From the NCBI GenBank assembly GCA_021823555.1, contig JAKANW010000283.1:1-5158 (forward strand): a stretch of 5,158 nucleotides of DNA. The letters are read 5' to 3'. The DNA comes from Chloroflexota bacterium. GTDB lineage: Bacteria > Chloroflexota > Anaerolineae > Anaerolineales > Villigracilaceae. Each line of letters begins with the position of its first letter. Position 1 is the first letter of the stretch. Below, piece by piece: positions 4,547 through 5,158 of the stretch. The notes beneath the pieces are model-generated. The model saw nothing but the letters and a program-made list of their open reading frames with translations, did not search any database and was not told where the DNA came from. A program made the position numbers and the translations under genes.

Positions 4547-5158
4547 TTATTTCAAATACGAAGCATCCACCAGGCCGTTCAGGTCAGGGATGCTTTCCAG
4601 CAGGCCGATGGATTTGGCGGTATCGGCAACGTCTTTCAGCGTGTCCATGAACGCGCCGCCGGCGAGTTCCTTCTGGTTGGCGGCTACATCGTAGAACTTC
4701 ACGCCATCGAAGGCAGCCTGCAAATCAGCCGGTGAACTGCCAACCGCGTTGGCAATGATGGCTTTGGCGTCCTCGGGATTGCTGTTGTAGTAAGCCAGCG
4801 CCTCACCCCATATTTGCACCAGCGCCTTTACCGTATCAGGATGCGCCTTTGCGAACGCGCCGCTCACCACGAACACATCCGAGATCAGGCCGGGGCGTTC
4901 GGCGGCCGTATATAGCAGGTGCAAGTCGCCGTCTCCGCCACCCAGGGCAGTGGTGATATAAGGCTCATAGGTCACAGCCGCATTCACCTGTCCAGCAATG
5001 AGAGCCGGACCTGCATCGGAAGCGGGCATGAAGACCGGGGTAATATCCTTAAGACTCATTCCATTTTGCGCCAGCGCATAGTTGATGAGCAGGTCGCTGG
5101 TGGCGCCCTCTTCGTAGGCCACCTTCTTGCCTTTCAGGTTGGCAATCGAAGATCGGAA
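4547..5158 (-). CDS. ABC transporter substrate-binding protein, NitT/TauT (NMT1/SsuA-like) family, 3' part
   Basis: An open frame runs from the window edge to TAA (4547-4549) and gives the last ~203 residues of a protein whose family is usually about 320-350 residues. The visible part begins at the second-lobe signature IANLKGKKVAYEEG, followed by a conserved TSDLL segment. It continues with GQVNAAVTYEPYI (the usual 'DAAVTWEPYL' hinge and ligand region), a HPDTVKALVQIWGEAL helix, the GVKFYDVAANQ motif and a C-terminal VDASYLK. This family captures nitrate, sulfonates, taurine, riboflavin or thiamine precursors and similar small molecules for import; the ligand cannot be told here. The protein would be secreted, probably as a lipoprotein, but its N-terminus is outside the window. 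A GTG at 5120-5122 is internal to the domain and is not a start. The permease and ATPase genes are not downstream and may precede it. The first three codons may be sequencing adapter. Confidence 0.88.
   Translation of the reverse strand, partial: FRSSIANLKGKKVAYEEGATSDLLINYALAQNGMSLKDITPVFMPASDAGPALIAGQVNAAVTYEPYITTALGGGDGDLHLLYTAAERPGLISDVFVVSGAFAKAHPDTVKALVQIWGEALAYYNSNPEDAKAIIANAVGSSPADLQAAFDGVKFYDVAANQKELAGGAFMDTLKDVADTAKSIGLLESIPDLNGLVDASYLK
5150..5158. other. Probable residual Illumina adapter at the contig end
   Basis: The final nine bases are AGATCGGAA, the beginning of the standard Illumina adapter; equivalently, the reverse strand begins TTCCGATCT, the 3' end of that adapter. A nine-base match exactly at the terminus is unlikely by chance. 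If so, the first three visible residues of the substrate-binding protein (Phe-Arg-Ser) are artefactual. Confidence 0.55.

Noticed and set aside
5120..5122. GTG as the start of the substrate-binding protein
   Set aside because: The conserved LKGKKVAYEEG motif continues through it and the frame stays open to the window edge, so this codon is internal.

Overview
The window carries a compact three-gene stretch on the minus strand and one small gene on the plus strand. In order of minus-strand transcription (high to low coordinates) it holds: the 3' part of a substrate-binding protein gene of the NitT/TauT (NMT1/SsuA-like) type, cut by the window edge; a strong promoter; a 27-codon leader ORF; an intrinsic terminator inside the leader; two consecutive half-transporter genes of a heterodimeric type IV ABC exporter; an inverted repeat; and a terminator. 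The terminator is shared with a convergent plus-strand gene for a 48-residue putative membrane protein. No RNA genes, transposases or CRISPR arrays are visible.

The two ABC genes form a classic asymmetric pair. The first subunit (2407-4251) has a normal LSGGQ signature but Asp in place of the catalytic Glu after Walker B. The second (383-2236) keeps the Glu but has LSVGQ as its signature. Assembled head to tail they give one consensus and one degenerate ATP site, the arrangement known for BmrCD, TM287/288, LmrCD and TmrAB. The natural substrate cannot be read from sequence; drugs, lipids or peptides are all possible.

The most interesting part is the 5' leader (about 4252-4490). It has a TTGACA / extended -10 promoter, a well-spaced ribosome-binding site, a 27-codon ORF ending in Arg-Pro-Arg-stop, and then a perfect 10-bp GC-rich hairpin followed by six T residues, placed before the first exporter start codon. 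This is the architecture expected for ribosome-mediated transcription attenuation, as established for bmrB-bmrCD in Bacillus subtilis. I infer that ribosome stalling in the leader ORF, perhaps caused by a translation inhibitor, turns on the exporter.

The space between the two exporter genes is almost filled by a 147-bp nested inverted repeat with GTCATTGCGAG-type ends. A second, shorter imperfect inverted repeat lies downstream of the operon. Such interspersed palindromes, the GC-rich codon use and the style of the proteins suggest a Chloroflexota (Anaerolineae-like) bacterium, but this is an impression and not a demonstrated assignment. The last nine bases match the end of the common Illumina adapter, so the window is probably a whole short contig from a (meta)genome assembly.
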